A stretch of 64,000 bases of DNA from Varanus komodoensis (lineage: Eukaryota; Chordata; Lepidosauria; Squamata; Varanidae). A program made the translations under genes and the position numbers. Below, one piece after another: positions 36,401 through 42,205 of the stretch. Positions within the stretch are counted from its first letter, which is position 1; each line of letters starts with the position of its first letter. The notes under the pieces were generated by a model. The model was not told the origin of the DNA. It ran no database searches and worked only from the letters and a program-made list of their open reading frames with translations. The stretch covers positions 1,092,864 through 1,156,863 of the forward strand of contig NW_025336088.1 of NCBI RefSeq assembly GCF_004798865.1, read 5' to 3'.

Positions 36401-38169
36401 TGTTCTCCCTCCCTGGCAAAAAAGGCTCCCCACTGCCATGTCCCTGGAATGAGGCAGTAGTACTCACAGGCTGCCTGGGAGGTTGTAACAGCTGCAACTG
36501 AAGTGAAGGTAGCACTAGCTACCTCTTCTCCCAACTCAAGTGGCAAGAGAGCTTGTACTGCTGCTGCGAATCAGAACACCCGGCTTAATGTGAAGCTGAA
36601 CAGTCAGTGTTTCAGTGTTCTAATTATAGCTCTTGCCTGTACCTAGAATATTTCCAAGTATTACTTTTCCAAATGTACATGGAAGGAGGTGGTTTGTTAC
36701 TGGATTACCCTACAGTGTTGTAAAAGTTACTGAAATATACACAAAGAATGCTAGATTGTTTATTTGCTTATAGAATTGGGAATGACCTTCTTAGAAGTTA
36801 GCCTACATCTGAAAACATTGGCGATCTTGCAGTAAGTTCCCTTTTTGTGAAAGGAAACTTGTCCATCATCTACTCTGGCTGTTCGGTAGCATTAAAATGT
36901 AAAAACTGAAATTAACTCTGTGCCGAAAAAGGCTAGGCTGACTTCCTCTTTGTTGTCATTTTGCTGACTAGCAAAGCCATTTTTTCCAAGAGACCTTTGG
37001 CATATAAATAGATCTAGAAACATAGTGAGTCAGAAGGGGTCTCCCGGGCCATCTAGTCTGACCCCCCCGGCTCCAGCTGGCTCCGCTAGGTGCTGTTTTT
37101 ATTCTGTGATTGTTCTGAATTAAAAACAGACTGGAAGCATTTATTTTACTGTTACTTTAATCAAGCTCTTATATAGAATAAACAAAGAGGATCAGCGTGC
37201 AGAGAAGAGGTGTGCTCACTTTCAGAAGGTCCCTCCTGAAGGAATGGGGCCTAGGCATGTTCATAAGGAGAGTTCTGGGAGGTAAATACTAGACTGGGTT
37301 CAACAAACTGCTTTGTGCATGCTCAGAGATTCATTCAGGGAGTTTTGTACTTTTTGGGCAATAAAGAATGCTTTGCAAGGAAAAAGATCTATGGCTTTTG
37401 AAAGCACTAAGGAGGAACTCGCAGCTCATGACACCCTCATTACTATAATTTAAAAGGCAGGCAGGCACCCCTGATTCCCTAAGCTTAAAGAACTGCTAAT
37501 TTTAGCATTTTTAACATAAAACAATTTTGTTTTTCACAGTCAATTTGACCAGACTTTTGCTGATTTAGTTCATTGTGCTTCTTTGCATGCCTTATTTTTC
37601 TTAATTCTATTGTACCTTAATCACTTTATTTGCTGCCCTGGAAGCAAAGAATGTTGAAAGTGTGAAATATCATTGATGCAAGTAAATGAACAAATATAAC
37701 TATGATGTGTCAGAGAAGTGAGGCAGTTTACAAGCTCAAGGCTCCTCAGTGCACTTTCTTGTATCTCCGAACCATGTGTCTCGATTAAATGGTGGTGTAT
37801 ATAAAACTTCCTTTGTCGTTTGTGGCTGCTCTTACACTTGCTTGCCCACTGATAGCTTCTGTCTCACCTCCTCAGGTGAAGAAAGCAACTGATGCCTACC
37901 GGAAGACAATTGCTCTCCGGGAACGCAACAAGTCACTGAAGCTGTGGCGGAGAGTGCGAGGTGGAGACATTGGACTAGAGACAGGGAACCCGAGCTTCTA
38001 CCAGACCTTCTCTACATACTCATGGTCATGGAATGTCTGCCAGGAACTCCTGACACCCCGAGAACTCCGAGAGTATGATAACAAATTCTATCGTAACAGC
38101 TGCCGTTCATCCACTCCTGCAGATAAGCAGAGCAGGGCAGACAGAAAGCAGAAAGAAAGTAAAAATTAG
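256..38169 (+). CDS. EFCAB3: EFCAB3 gene, 3' part (15 coding exons; fused EFCAB13-EFCAB3 form)
   Basis: Coding exons: 256-360, 1890-1958, 2506-2610, 3463-3531, 8477-8581, 9620-9688, 16564-16639, 17077-17153, 18212-18355, 20306-20377, 22569-22686, 26721-26926, 33057-33244, 33370-33474, 37876-38169. All introns are GT-AG, and phases match across every junction, leaving one frame of 1802 nt that ends at TAG 38167-38169. The first six exons encode three EF-hand modules. The last seven or eight align, from memory, with human EFCAB3: AFRNAYDTF, GDGKVNFTDF, LPRKTT, SDSPYAQVPIFPL and the C-terminal FYQTFSTYSWSWNVCQELL. EF-hand proteins bind calcium, but most loops here are degenerate and the cellular role is poorly known. 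In human the EFCAB13-like and EFCAB3-like parts are separate genes; here they run in frame, as in the long mouse-type gene. The gene starts upstream of the window. METTL2A follows about 6 kb downstream on the same strand. Confidence 0.9.
361..1889. other. EFCAB3: EFCAB3 intron within EF module A
   Basis: It holds the LINE-like fragment at 1286-1400. Apart from that nothing was recognised; short open frames here are unsupported. Confidence 0.7.
1286..1400. mobile_element. LINE-like interspersed repeat, copy 1
   Basis: AAGGCTGTTCCAAAGCTTGG followed by AGAAAAGAGGTCCTTCC resembles the copy at 34190. On the minus strand it can be read as PKLWNSLPSEIKHLP, a phrase typical of the C-terminal end of L2/CR1-like LINE proteins. 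The exact family is not certain. Confidence 0.45.
1890..1958 (+). CDS. EFCAB3: EFCAB3 exon 2: EF module A, second half
   Basis: A 69-nt exon, phase 1 to phase 1, between ttctctcag and gtaagt. It encodes (A)EGKVNLGEFMKRVRTIQPH and a short tail. Joined to the previous exon the loop reads PVDAEGKVNLGE: Gly at position 6 and Glu at 12 are kept, but position 1 is Pro, so calcium binding is probably weak or lost. The intron splits the codon for loop position 4, as in the other modules. Confidence 0.85.
1959..3462. other. EFCAB3: EFCAB3 introns around exon 2506-2610
   Basis: Apart from the exon at 2506-2610, no gene, repeat or regulatory element was recognised in these two introns. Confidence 0.6.
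2506..2610 (+). CDS. EFCAB3: EFCAB3 exon 3: EF module B, first half
   Basis: A 105-nt exon, phase 1 to 1, between ttaccaag and gtatgt. It encodes EEKVAVQDLESILASKGIFL and then NDKELQEALMHVEVN. It is clearly homologous to the exons at 256 and 8477 (shared ILAS-G-I, L-E-AL pattern and identical length), which supports tandem exon-pair duplication. The acceptor has a rather poor pyrimidine tract, but frame and homology fix it. Confidence 0.86.
3463..3531 (+). CDS. EFCAB3: EFCAB3 exon 4: EF module B, second half
   Basis: A 69-nt exon, phase 1 to 1, after ttctttacag and before gtgagt. It encodes (A)DGTVNLKEFAKAVQEIRGL and EPA. The combined loop is EVNADGTVNLKE, with Asn at position 3, Asp at 5, Gly at 6 and Glu at 12, so it is better kept than in module A although position 1 is Glu. 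The codon split at the end (G) joins AG at 8477 to give Glu. Confidence 0.88.
3776..3858. repeat. Compound microsatellite (TTCTCTGC)n (CT)n (CA)n (GTCACA)n
   Basis: Three TTCTCTGC-like units lead into about 12 CT, ten CA and three GTCACA units. The order suggests stepwise expansion from a pyrimidine tract. It lies in the EFCAB3 intron 3532-8476. Confidence 0.9.
5227..5294 (+). pseudogene. Relict EF-hand half-module exon (68 nt)
   Basis: After a good acceptor (tctcttttgcag) the sequence reads VNGTMGLDSLKGMGTDQKTP in the phase expected of a module second half, aligning with ADGTVNLKEFAKAVQEIRGL. It is followed by gtaaat. Sister exons are 69 nt; this one is 68 to its only GT donor, as if one G had been lost at the exon-intron border. 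Including it would shift the frame of the exon at 8477 into an early stop. No matching 105-nt first half was found between 3532 and 5226. I read it as a decayed fourth module of the host gene; coincidence is possible. Confidence 0.5.
8477..8581 (+). CDS. EFCAB3: EFCAB3 exon 5: EF module C, first half
   Basis: A 105-nt exon, phase 1 to 1, after cttttccag and before gttagc. It encodes ERRIDIDSLDAVLDEMGIHL and then TNKQLYEALKYAPMD. It is the third copy of the 105-nt module exon and the one closest in sequence to that at 256 (RxDI start and GIHLT). It reads in frame directly from the exon at 3463 when the relict at 5227 is skipped. Confidence 0.88.
8582..9619. other. EFCAB3: EFCAB3 intron within module C
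   Basis: About 1.0 kb with nothing recognised. Confidence 0.65.
9620..9688 (+). CDS. EFCAB3: EFCAB3 exon 6: EF module C, second half
   Basis: A 69-nt exon, phase 1 to 1, between ttccttgcag and gtaagc. It encodes (A)DGMVDLEAFKKGVNTVLTNQ and QN. The combined loop PMDADGMVDLEA keeps Asp at 3 and 5 and Gly at 6 but has Ala at position 12 instead of Glu, so strong calcium binding is unlikely. The longest coding gap before the next exon (about 6.9 kb) follows and marks the border between the EFCAB13-like modules and the EFCAB3-like part. Confidence 0.88.
13622..13640. repeat. (CT)9 microsatellite
   Basis: A simple uninterrupted CT run in the long EFCAB3 intron. Confidence 0.85.
15545..15790 (+). 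mobile_element. tRNA-derived SINE, copy 1
   Basis: It starts with an A-box-like stretch (GTGTGGTGGTGAGAGTGTC), has a decayed B box (GGATTTTAGTCCC), then a body with GGGTGACTTTGGGTCAGTCAC and a tail with GGTGGGCTATAAATCC. The copy at 19140 in reverse orientation aligns along the whole length, confirming an interspersed family. It resembles squamate SINEs of the Sauria type; the subfamily is not certain. Confidence 0.75.
16564..16639 (+). CDS. EFCAB3: EFCAB3 exon 7: linker
   Basis: A 76-nt exon after cttttctctgcag, donor gtcagt at 16640, phase 1 to 2. It encodes (G)QYPDKMLESKMLKLPKVLEK and HRPV, a basic linker with no recognised domain. The exon is supported by open frame and phase fit with both neighbours more than by homology. 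A second GT four bases on (gtaagg) would break the phase. Confidence 0.75.
17077..17153 (+). CDS. EFCAB3: EFCAB3 exon 8: linker before the EF-hand core
   Basis: A 77-nt exon between ttgacag and gtaaat, phase 2 to 1. It encodes (R)FFSSVSPCDMIRLDTAKNLS and KPQME. The end KPQME joined to AFRNAYDTF in the next exon corresponds to the human EFCAB3 stretch before its first EF-hand. The acceptor and donor are both strong. Confidence 0.78.
17295..17360. repeat. GGGCA-rich minisatellite
   Basis: Imperfect GGGCAGGGCAAGGCAGGGCA units, G-rich on the + strand with several GGG runs, so quadruplex formation is possible. It lies in the EFCAB3 intron 17154-18211. Confidence 0.6.
17786..17994. mobile_element. 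Mariner-type MITE with terminal inverted repeats
   Basis: The ends are inverted copies: CAGGGGGTGCCAAAAATG at the left and, reversed, CAGAGGGTGCAAAAAC at the right, each then followed by ATGTATACACATTTTAAGA within about 45 bp. TA dinucleotides flank both ends, the target duplication of Tc1/mariner transposases. At 209 bp there is no room for a transposase. The right end has an inserted TTTTG repeat. Confidence 0.8.
18212..18355 (+). CDS. EFCAB3: EFCAB3 exon 9: core EF-hand 1 and entering helix of EF-hand 2
   Basis: A 144-nt exon, phase 1 to 1, between ctttgtacag and gtgaat. It encodes AFRNAYDTFNKDLDGNIDLT, then ALETTAHNLGISLTEEEALD and ELLYADID. The first loop NKDLDGNIDLTA has Asn, Asp, Asp and Gly at positions 1, 3, 5 and 6 but Ala at 12. 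The second loop starts at DID and is finished by the next exon. This is the start of the block orthologous to the N-terminal half of human EFCAB3. A CT/CA microsatellite begins about 8 nt into the following intron. Confidence 0.92.
18363..18420. repeat. CT/CA microsatellite beside an EFCAB3 donor
   Basis: Interrupted CT units then about 13 CA units, starting about 8 nt after the donor of the exon ending 18355. CA repeats next to a donor are known hnRNP L targets, so an effect on splicing is conceivable. Confidence 0.9.
19140..19376 (-). mobile_element. tRNA-derived SINE, copy 2
   Basis: This is the reverse-strand copy of the SINE at 15545. On the minus strand it reads GCCAGTGTGGTGCAGTGGTT at the head, a clear B-box-like GGGTTCTAGTCCC, and ends GGTGGGATATAAATTTC. 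It is better preserved than copy 1. Confidence 0.78.
20306..20377 (+). CDS. EFCAB3: EFCAB3 exon 10: core EF-hand 2 loop
   Basis: A 72-nt exon, phase 1 to 1, between ttctcttgcag and gtaaga. It encodes GDGKVNFTDFLNVITDSRRF and IQAV. The complete loop DIDGDGKVNFTD has Asp at 1, 3, 5 and 12 and Gly at 6, the best preserved calcium-binding loop in the window; Asp at position 12 is a known but weaker substitute for Glu. Confidence 0.92.
21755..21820. repeat. Palindromic ATTGAATTCAAT-type repeat, copy 1
   Basis: GAAGTAAGTCTTATTGAATT followed by a mirrored GAATTACTTCCAAGTAAGTA and GGTATTGCAACC. The core was an inverted repeat; here it has gained an ATTGA duplication. Confidence 0.5.
22127..22197 (+). 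mobile_element. Short LINE/SINE tail with (AAAT)n
   Basis: GGAAGCCGTCCCAAGGCTTA and GGGACGGCATACAAA followed by AAATAAATAAATAAAT is the familiar 3' tail of a squamate retroposon whose body is missing. Confidence 0.5.
22569..22686 (+). CDS. EFCAB3: EFCAB3 exon 11
   Basis: A 118-nt exon after a long T-rich tract ending tttcag, donor gtaaga, phase 1 to 2. It encodes APNQGDMETVDAQGILFFEL and LSKLVESSMLPRKTTVNIV. GILLFE and SALPRK are the matching stretches recalled from human EFCAB3. This part is helical and lies after the EF-hand pair. Confidence 0.92.
22687..26720. other. EFCAB3: EFCAB3 intron with BovB
   Basis: The BovB fills 23700-25337. The open frame at 25676-26056 and its antisense shadows match nothing recognisable. 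A T17 run lies at about 23485. Confidence 0.6.
23700..25337 (+). mobile_element. BovB (RTE) LINE, internally deleted
   Basis: The endonuclease C-terminal part (GDWNAKVGSQ, LYTWTSPDG, QIDYVLCSQRW, GADCGSDHELL) is followed from about 24.03 kb by KKVGKCTRPLKYALNHIPY and EELWTEVRNIVQE, all near-identical to ruminant and squamate BovB. At about 24455-24461 it jumps from the linker (KKIGD) to late reverse transcriptase sequence (LFNLYAEH), so most of the polymerase is missing. The catalytic YADD reads YAKG, and the rest runs DFIFLCSKITTDGDYSQEIK to VHGVAMGRTRL at the 3' end. The 5' end is truncated and it carries several stops. It lies in the EFCAB3 intron 22687-26720. BovB is the family best known for transfer between squamates and mammals. 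Confidence 0.93.
26721..26926 (+). CDS. EFCAB3: EFCAB3 exon 12
   Basis: A 206-nt exon, phase 2 to 1, between tgctttccag and gtgaaa. It opens with SYYRQKFLEATGKRAWHSDG, has a basic middle (GKGRHHRGKPRVQKAK) and ends FAGAARICIMNDKELESYVE. The human protein has the corresponding SYFQRKF and FANAARIAIM. The basic middle could be a nucleic acid or nuclear import patch, but that is only inference. Confidence 0.92.
26927..33056. other. EFCAB3: EFCAB3 intron with DIRS element
   Basis: The DIRS element occupies 27418-31393. The remaining 0.5 kb before and 1.7 kb after it carry no recognised feature; a 2.5-unit CCCTAA run near 31678 is too short to matter. Confidence 0.65.
27418..31393 (+). mobile_element. 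DIRS-type tyrosine-recombinase retrotransposon (fossil)
   Basis: About 4.0 kb in the EFCAB3 intron 26927-33056. Inverted terminal repeats: left about 27418-27580, right about 31206-31366 with an extension to about 31393. A short segment at 31018-31065 is complementary to the two outer ends placed back to back, the internal complementary region that marks DIRS elements. Parts in order: a gag-like Cys/His-rich region (about 27.8-28.1 kb), reverse transcriptase with RNase H (about 28.15-29.66 kb; YLDDW is visible) and a tyrosine recombinase region (about 29.9-30.97 kb). It is shorter than usual for the family and broken in a few places (roughly three or more), with signs of internal loss near the gag end. 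Long open stretches and well-matched ends point to a fairly young insertion. Confidence 0.85.
33057..33244 (+). CDS. EFCAB3: EFCAB3 exon 13
   Basis: A 188-nt exon, phase 1 to 0, between ccttttctag and gtgagt. It encodes ATIAPSDSPYAQVPIFPLIP, NRDGMMKGKPKKDIPKLEMQ and an end with SSFEDHFFNRKRWLKQE. The corresponding human stretches are SDSPYSKIPIFPLFPN and FFEDYFFHKRDW, so the identity is firm. It is reached after a 6.1-kb intron that carries the DIRS element. Confidence 0.93.
33370..33474 (+). CDS. EFCAB3: EFCAB3 exon 14
   Basis: A 105-nt exon, phase 0 to 0, after ctttgcacag and before gtaagc, following a 125-bp intron. It encodes PKSLKDPKASLTLTPEMKQR and RRRLTIDNLEEIRKE. It can be skipped without changing frame. 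The human protein has a divergent but similarly placed stretch containing FTIDQM. No domain is recognised. Confidence 0.88.
33530..34085 (+). mobile_element. AT-rich LINE tail, possibly L1
   Basis: It begins with TTTATTTATTTATTT and ends in AAAATAAAATTATTTTTTAA plus A residues. The stretch 33830-33930 can be read as weak LINE-like sequence; the T-rich end with a terminal A tract resembles vertebrate L1 3' ends. It may be two different repeats side by side (33530-33620 and 33740-34085). Confidence 0.35.
34170..34330. mobile_element. LINE-like interspersed repeat, copy 2
   Basis: GGGGGCTTGTTCCATAACTT, GGGGCTGCCACTGAGAAGGC and TTGCTACCAACCAAGCC belong to a repeat common in squamate introns. On the minus strand SGSPKLWNKPP parallels PKLWNSLP of copy 1. 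Confidence 0.5.
34976..35647. mobile_element. Pogo/Tigger-like nonautonomous DNA element with GC-rich core
   Basis: Terminal inverted repeats: CATTGGTACCTCGGCTCACG at the left and the reverse of CGTGAACCAAGGTACCACTG-like sequence at the right, with TA on each outer side (34974-34975 and 35648-35649). The CA..GGTACCTCGG start resembles the ends of pogo/Tigger elements. The interior (35090-35470) is a run of direct and inverted copies of GGAGATGGCC with C homopolymers. The overlapping open frames here are low-complexity artefacts. Confidence 0.65.
35735..35815. repeat. Palindromic repeat, copy 2
   Basis: Core CCCATTGATTTCAATG, with flanks TCTGACTGAAAATCAGTGGA and AAGTACAACTG. It is similar to the copies near 43.0 and 47.8 kb, but more diverged. 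Confidence 0.4.
37014..37105 (-). mobile_element. CR1 LINE 3' end (minus)
   Basis: On the minus strand it reads GGGGTCAGACTAGATGGCCC then GGGAGACCCCTTCTGACTC, the well-known 3'-terminal stretch of CR1 elements. Only the last 90 bases or so remain, as is usual for 5'-truncated CR1. Confidence 0.75.
37876..38169 (+). CDS. EFCAB3: EFCAB3 last coding exon
   Basis: The terminal exon starts after cctcctcag and ends at TAG 38167-38169. It encodes VKKATDAYRKTIALRERNKS, then GNPSFYQTFSTYSWSWNVCQ, ELLTPRELREYDNKFY and a Ser/Arg/Lys-rich tail. The human protein has VKRATDTY, FYDTFSTYTWSWNVCQELL and a Ser-rich tail, so this is the best conserved part in the window. No canonical AATAAA was seen in the first few hundred bases downstream, so the 3' end of the transcript is not fixed. 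Confidence 0.94.
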   Translation: MKKATDAYRKTIALRERNKSLKLWRRVRGGDIGLETGNPSFYQTFSTYSWSWNVCQELLTPRELREYDNKFYRNSCRSSTPADKQSRADRKQKESKN

Positions 38170-38839
38170 CCCCAGATGCCCTTGGGATGGCATCCTCCTT
38201 TTCATGCATGTTCCACCAAATGGTCTCGGGCTGGTATCGGGGTCACAGTTCCTGCAACAGGAAATACAAGGCTTCACCTTTGCACATGGGCTAAAACAGT
38301 AAAAAAAAAAAACTACACTAGAAGTTTGGTTTTCCTGTTTTTGAATTCCATTCAAGGGGCAGCAGAAGGAGGAAAAGGAAGGATAAAAATTAATTGGTCT
38401 TGAGTGTCAAGATTTTGTGAATAGAAACAATTTCTTTTCTTAAGTATTTCTACAGCATGCTATCTCCCATGTTGTTGCTTTGCCAAACTTGTTTAAATCA
38501 TGCACAAACTGAATTTAAAATTGAGGATTCCACATGCAGAACTAAGGATCTGAGAGAGCTTCCCTATTCCTCCTTCCTACCCTACCCCACCACAATATTT
38601 TTTATAACACAGAGGGCTCAATCTCTTCAACATCCGGCATGTGTGCTTTTTTAGTGGAGCTGGAAGCAATCTCAAAGCCAATCTAATCTATCCCACAGTT
38701 AATACAGGAAATCCGTGACTACAGCACAGCTGATTCATGGCCATCCAGCCCCCACTTAAAAAGTACATTCTGATAATCCAGTAATCCAAAGGGAGATGAA
38801 ACCAACTGTGGAATAGCAGGAAGTACTATTCACTGTCAT

Positions 38840-38945
38840 TTGTTAGGCATGTCATGAGTGGCGCCAGCTGGAGCTGGGGGTCAGACTATATGGCCCAGGA
38901 GGCCCCTCCTGATTTGCTCTGATTCTGTTTCTGTGTTTGCACTTT
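38840..38945 (+). mobile_element. CR1 LINE 3' end (plus)
   Basis: GGGGGTCAGACTATATGGCC and GGAGGCCCCTCCTGATTTGC match the copy at 52975 and the reverse copy at 37014. It lies in the intergenic DNA just after EFCAB3. Confidence 0.72.
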
Positions 38946-39339
38946 TATTGTAGAAGGGGATAGACAGACCTTTTCAGTGTTGTAGTGGAGACGGAGCTCA
39001 CAGGGACATAGTCCTGGTACTATTCTGTTAGGAGGGATGCTAATATCATTGGCCACCCTACTGAGACCTCCCTGTTCCCTATGGAGGGGAACAGTTAGCT
39101 AGAGGAAAGTTAATTTTGCCAGCAACAATATATTGCCCTCCTTTGTAATGCAAAGGTGTTTGGGGTGGCTTAGTCTTGAGTGGGCACCTGCCTAAAGGGT
39201 GAACTGTGGAGCAGGACCCTTTGTGGGACAGACTCCCCATTGCCAGCTGGACACACCTCCACCTCTGCAGCCCCAGCTGCTGCTTCCATGCCACGAGCCA
39301 CAGCCATACCACCAACTCTAAGCCACACCTTGAAAATCA

Positions 39340-40340
39340 ACTGAGCAAAGAAGTTTGTGCAAAAGGCAAAAGCCACCAAGAAGATGGACGTATCAAAGAC
39401 AACAGTCTGCAGTAAGCATGCCAAGACCAAACACCAAGGGAAGATGCCCTTGCTGGCACCTTGCACTTCCCAACTTCAAGCCACAGCCCAAGCCCAAGCC
39501 TCAACTCCCACTGGTACTGAGACTGCCTGGCAACACCTTGGTACTGACACTCCAGGGTGCACCAGCTACCTGCCTCTCAGTGGGAGAGATACAGGAGGCT
39601 TCGGCCCTGATACCAAAGCATGAATCTTCTATCACCCTGGAACCAAGACATGTCAGAGCACCATTGCCAATTCTATGTGAGGCAATGTCCAGCTGCTGCA
39701 GATACTGGTCCTGCTTGCCACTGTCCAACTGGGTTCGAAGGGCTGACTGGCTGCTACCTCCCTGATGCAGGAAGGAATGCTTACAAGACTCTTACTGAGA
39801 CCACCAAGCCTCCCACAACTCCAGATACCAGGAACAGCCTTACCTGAGCCCGGCACATGCCAACCAATACCAGGCATGCAAGGAGACACCCAGAGCATCA
39901 CACTCTCTGGGACGAAGGCCTGCCAATTCCAGGCCCATGCAGGACACCCAATCTACATATGCACCACCACTGGACATCTGCCAGGACCCTACTAACTGCA
40001 TTCTCATCACACCATGGTGGCCCAGACAGGCCTGGTTCTTCAACCTCCTGCAGCTATCTGGCAAAACCTTCCTCCACCTCCCTCTCAGGCCTGACGTCAT
40101 CTCTTAAGGATCAACACTCTGACTCACTGCTTGGAGAATTGAGGCCTGGCCACCAGCATAGCTGACTTGCATGAGGACCTCTGGCCTATCCTGAAAGCAA
40201 CCCTAAAACCAGCCATGAGATGCTCCTACCACACAAAGTAACAAACCCGCATCAACTCTGCTGCACAAGAAGTCGAGCCCATCAACTGCCTAATACAGCA
40301 GCAGCTCTTATTCTTGAACGCCTTCTTCCAACACAGCCTC
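39340..40340 (+). mobile_element. Second, more decayed DIRS-like fragment (fossil)
   Basis: Near 40.0 kb the sequence can be read as TPWWPRQAWF followed by a leucine-rich stretch like that at 29.68-29.75 kb in the DIRS element, and near 40.2 kb as a stretch like the start of the recombinase (LKP..SY..K). Pro/Thr/Gln-rich sequence from about 39.35 kb probably belongs to it. No inverted terminal repeats were found. It has many breaks and looks clearly older than, and of a different subfamily from, the copy at 27.4 kb. The borders are approximate. Confidence 0.5.
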
Positions 40341-40472
40341 AAGACAGCCTCCATCCACATCTAGCCAGCAGCAACCTCTTCTGTTCACATTCTGGTACAT
40401 GGACCTTCCACTTTTCCAAACCCTCTCACCTGCTGGTTCTGCTGATCTCAAAAAGCTTGCTCCTCCAACCTG

Positions 40473-41309
40473 ATGTTAGGAACGAAATTAAGTTCCAAGT
40501 AGTGACAACGCGGGAAGCAAAGCAGCAAGAAGTACCAGTTTAATACGTTCTTGCAAAAGCGGGCACCCACCTTACAGGTAGCACGCTGTTTTGACAAAAG
40601 ACATTGCCTTTTATTCCCTTTTTCTGGTTTGCAGACCCTGCCTCTTTTCTCCCACTGGCTGGGTTACTAAGAAGTCACAATCTTCTCCATCCACCTCTAC
40701 CATACTACTCCTTGGTATGTTCCCCCTCCCGCTTATAAATCCCATGTTCATGCTAATAAGCCCATTACCTATGAGAGGTGTGTCAGTTATTCATAAACCG
40801 ATTAAGTGTGCGCACTACTTACTATAAGTTCAATAGGTCATCTTGACCTTGCAATGGTCTTGCTTGGTGACCACTTATCTCCTAAAACTTCTGGGAGGAC
40901 GAGATAGGAAGAACAAACCTTCTTCCAAGCTCATTATCTCCTCCCTTCCACAGAATGGCCAGCTGTAAAAGGCAATCAATTACCTACTATCTTCTGCAAA
41001 GTAACAAGTTGACCAATCCCCTCAACCCCACTCCTCGTGTTCTTCAGAACTTTGATGTAAGAAGCACTATTCTACCATTTCTCTTGTGTTCAAACTCAGC
41101 CATACCATATACTATTAGCCCACCTTTAATTGTTTACATCAGTAACCAATTTAAACCTATTTTTTTCTACATCCTATTTACAAATCTCTTTATACAGCTC
41201 CTTACTCTGGCCTTTGGCCTTATAAGGGTCTTTTGCTCTGGTTTTTAGCAATCCAGCATTCTTCTGCTTAGTAACAGTAATTTTCCTTCTCTCACACTGA
41301 CACCCAACA
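40473..41309 (-). mobile_element. LTR of an endogenous retrovirus-like element (fossil, minus orientation)
   Basis: It begins TGTTAGG and ends CCCAACA, imperfect inverted ends. On the minus strand a polyadenylation hexamer AATAAA lies near 40.61 kb, with TATA-like sequence (TTATAAG near 40.74 kb) further upstream. The segment around 40.63-40.69 kb aligns with the corresponding part of the LTR at 41.7-42.2 kb. No coding parts were recognised beside it, so it may be solitary. The right border is uncertain. Confidence 0.4.
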
Positions 41310-41702
41310 CCAGCTTGGAGTCTGTTAGGGTCTCAATAGGGCCTCAATCAGGATTTTAATCTCTCTAATGAAATCCTAAGGCCAAATGCATACCTACTGA
41401 CAGTCATAAGCGCTGTAGCTTTATACCTCTCCTTATACCCTTGATCAATATGAAGTTAGTCAGTTTCCATAGTCAATCACTGTCAATAGGATAATTCCTC
41501 AGTTTGAAACCCCTTGTGAAATGAAACTTCTTGTTAGTAGCAAATAGATTTCTTGACAGATTGTGCCAGGCCAAACTTTACACATTGACCAGCCTGTGTG
41601 ATGCTAGACTTAAAGGGCACTTTTTGTGTCACTGACACCAGCTTAAGAAATGGCAGGATCTGTTGGTGAAAAATGTGAAGGAAGTTCATGAAAAGGGACA
41701 AC

Positions 41703-42205
41703 TGTGTTAAGATCACTCTTTCCTTTCCGCTGGAAGAGAAAAATATCCAAAGCATGCAGAGAGTTCTTTTTAAAACTTTATTGCAATGAAGGAAACAGAA
41801 AAAAATGGTTTCCTTCTCATTTTCCTGTTCACCTGAGCACATGTTCACATCCCCTTTTTATACCCTGCCCCCAGCCGCTTCTCCCTCCTCCTCTCCCCTC
41901 ATTGGCTGGGGTACCGGGAGTTTACACTCTTTCCGCCCGCCTACTCTGCGCTGTTCCAATACCGGCCCTTCTTCCCAATCCAGCCCCTGCCTCCAGTGAA
42001 CTACAATAGGCTCATTTTGTTCTGCCAAGCTTGTCAATAAACAATCAGGAAGTACTTGGACCTCCTGCCCACATGTCTGTTTTCCCACACTTTGTGCTAC
42101 CTGATCTTAGCTCCTCCCCTCCGTTAGGCCAAGTAATTTTGTAACCTTTTAAATCTTGCTACTCACTTGTTTCAAATCATCCTTTCACACCTATCAACTG
42201 GTAAC
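41703..42205 (-). mobile_element. Second related LTR (fossil, minus orientation)
   Basis: Read on the minus strand, a CCAAT box near 41.91 kb, TATAAAAAG near 41.86 kb and AATAAA near 41.78 kb occur in the order and spacing of an LTR promoter plus polyadenylation signal. The segment ACCCTGCC...CTGGG on the + strand resembles that of the LTR at 40.5-41.3 kb. Both could flank one shortened element or be two separate solitary LTRs. The outer borders are estimated. Confidence 0.45.

Larger units (their letters stand above)
33475..37875. other. EFCAB3: Last EFCAB3 intron
   Basis: A nest of repeats: AT-rich LINE tail (33530-34085), LINE-like repeat (34170-34330), Tigger-like element (34976-35647), palindromic copy 2 (35735) and CR1 (37014). 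35816-37013 and 37106-37875 hold nothing recognised. Confidence 0.6.

Noticed and set aside
39355-40165. A cluster of Pro/Thr/Gln-rich open frames
   Set aside because: They overlap in several frames and belong to a decayed DIRS-like fossil by the phrases near 40.0 kb.
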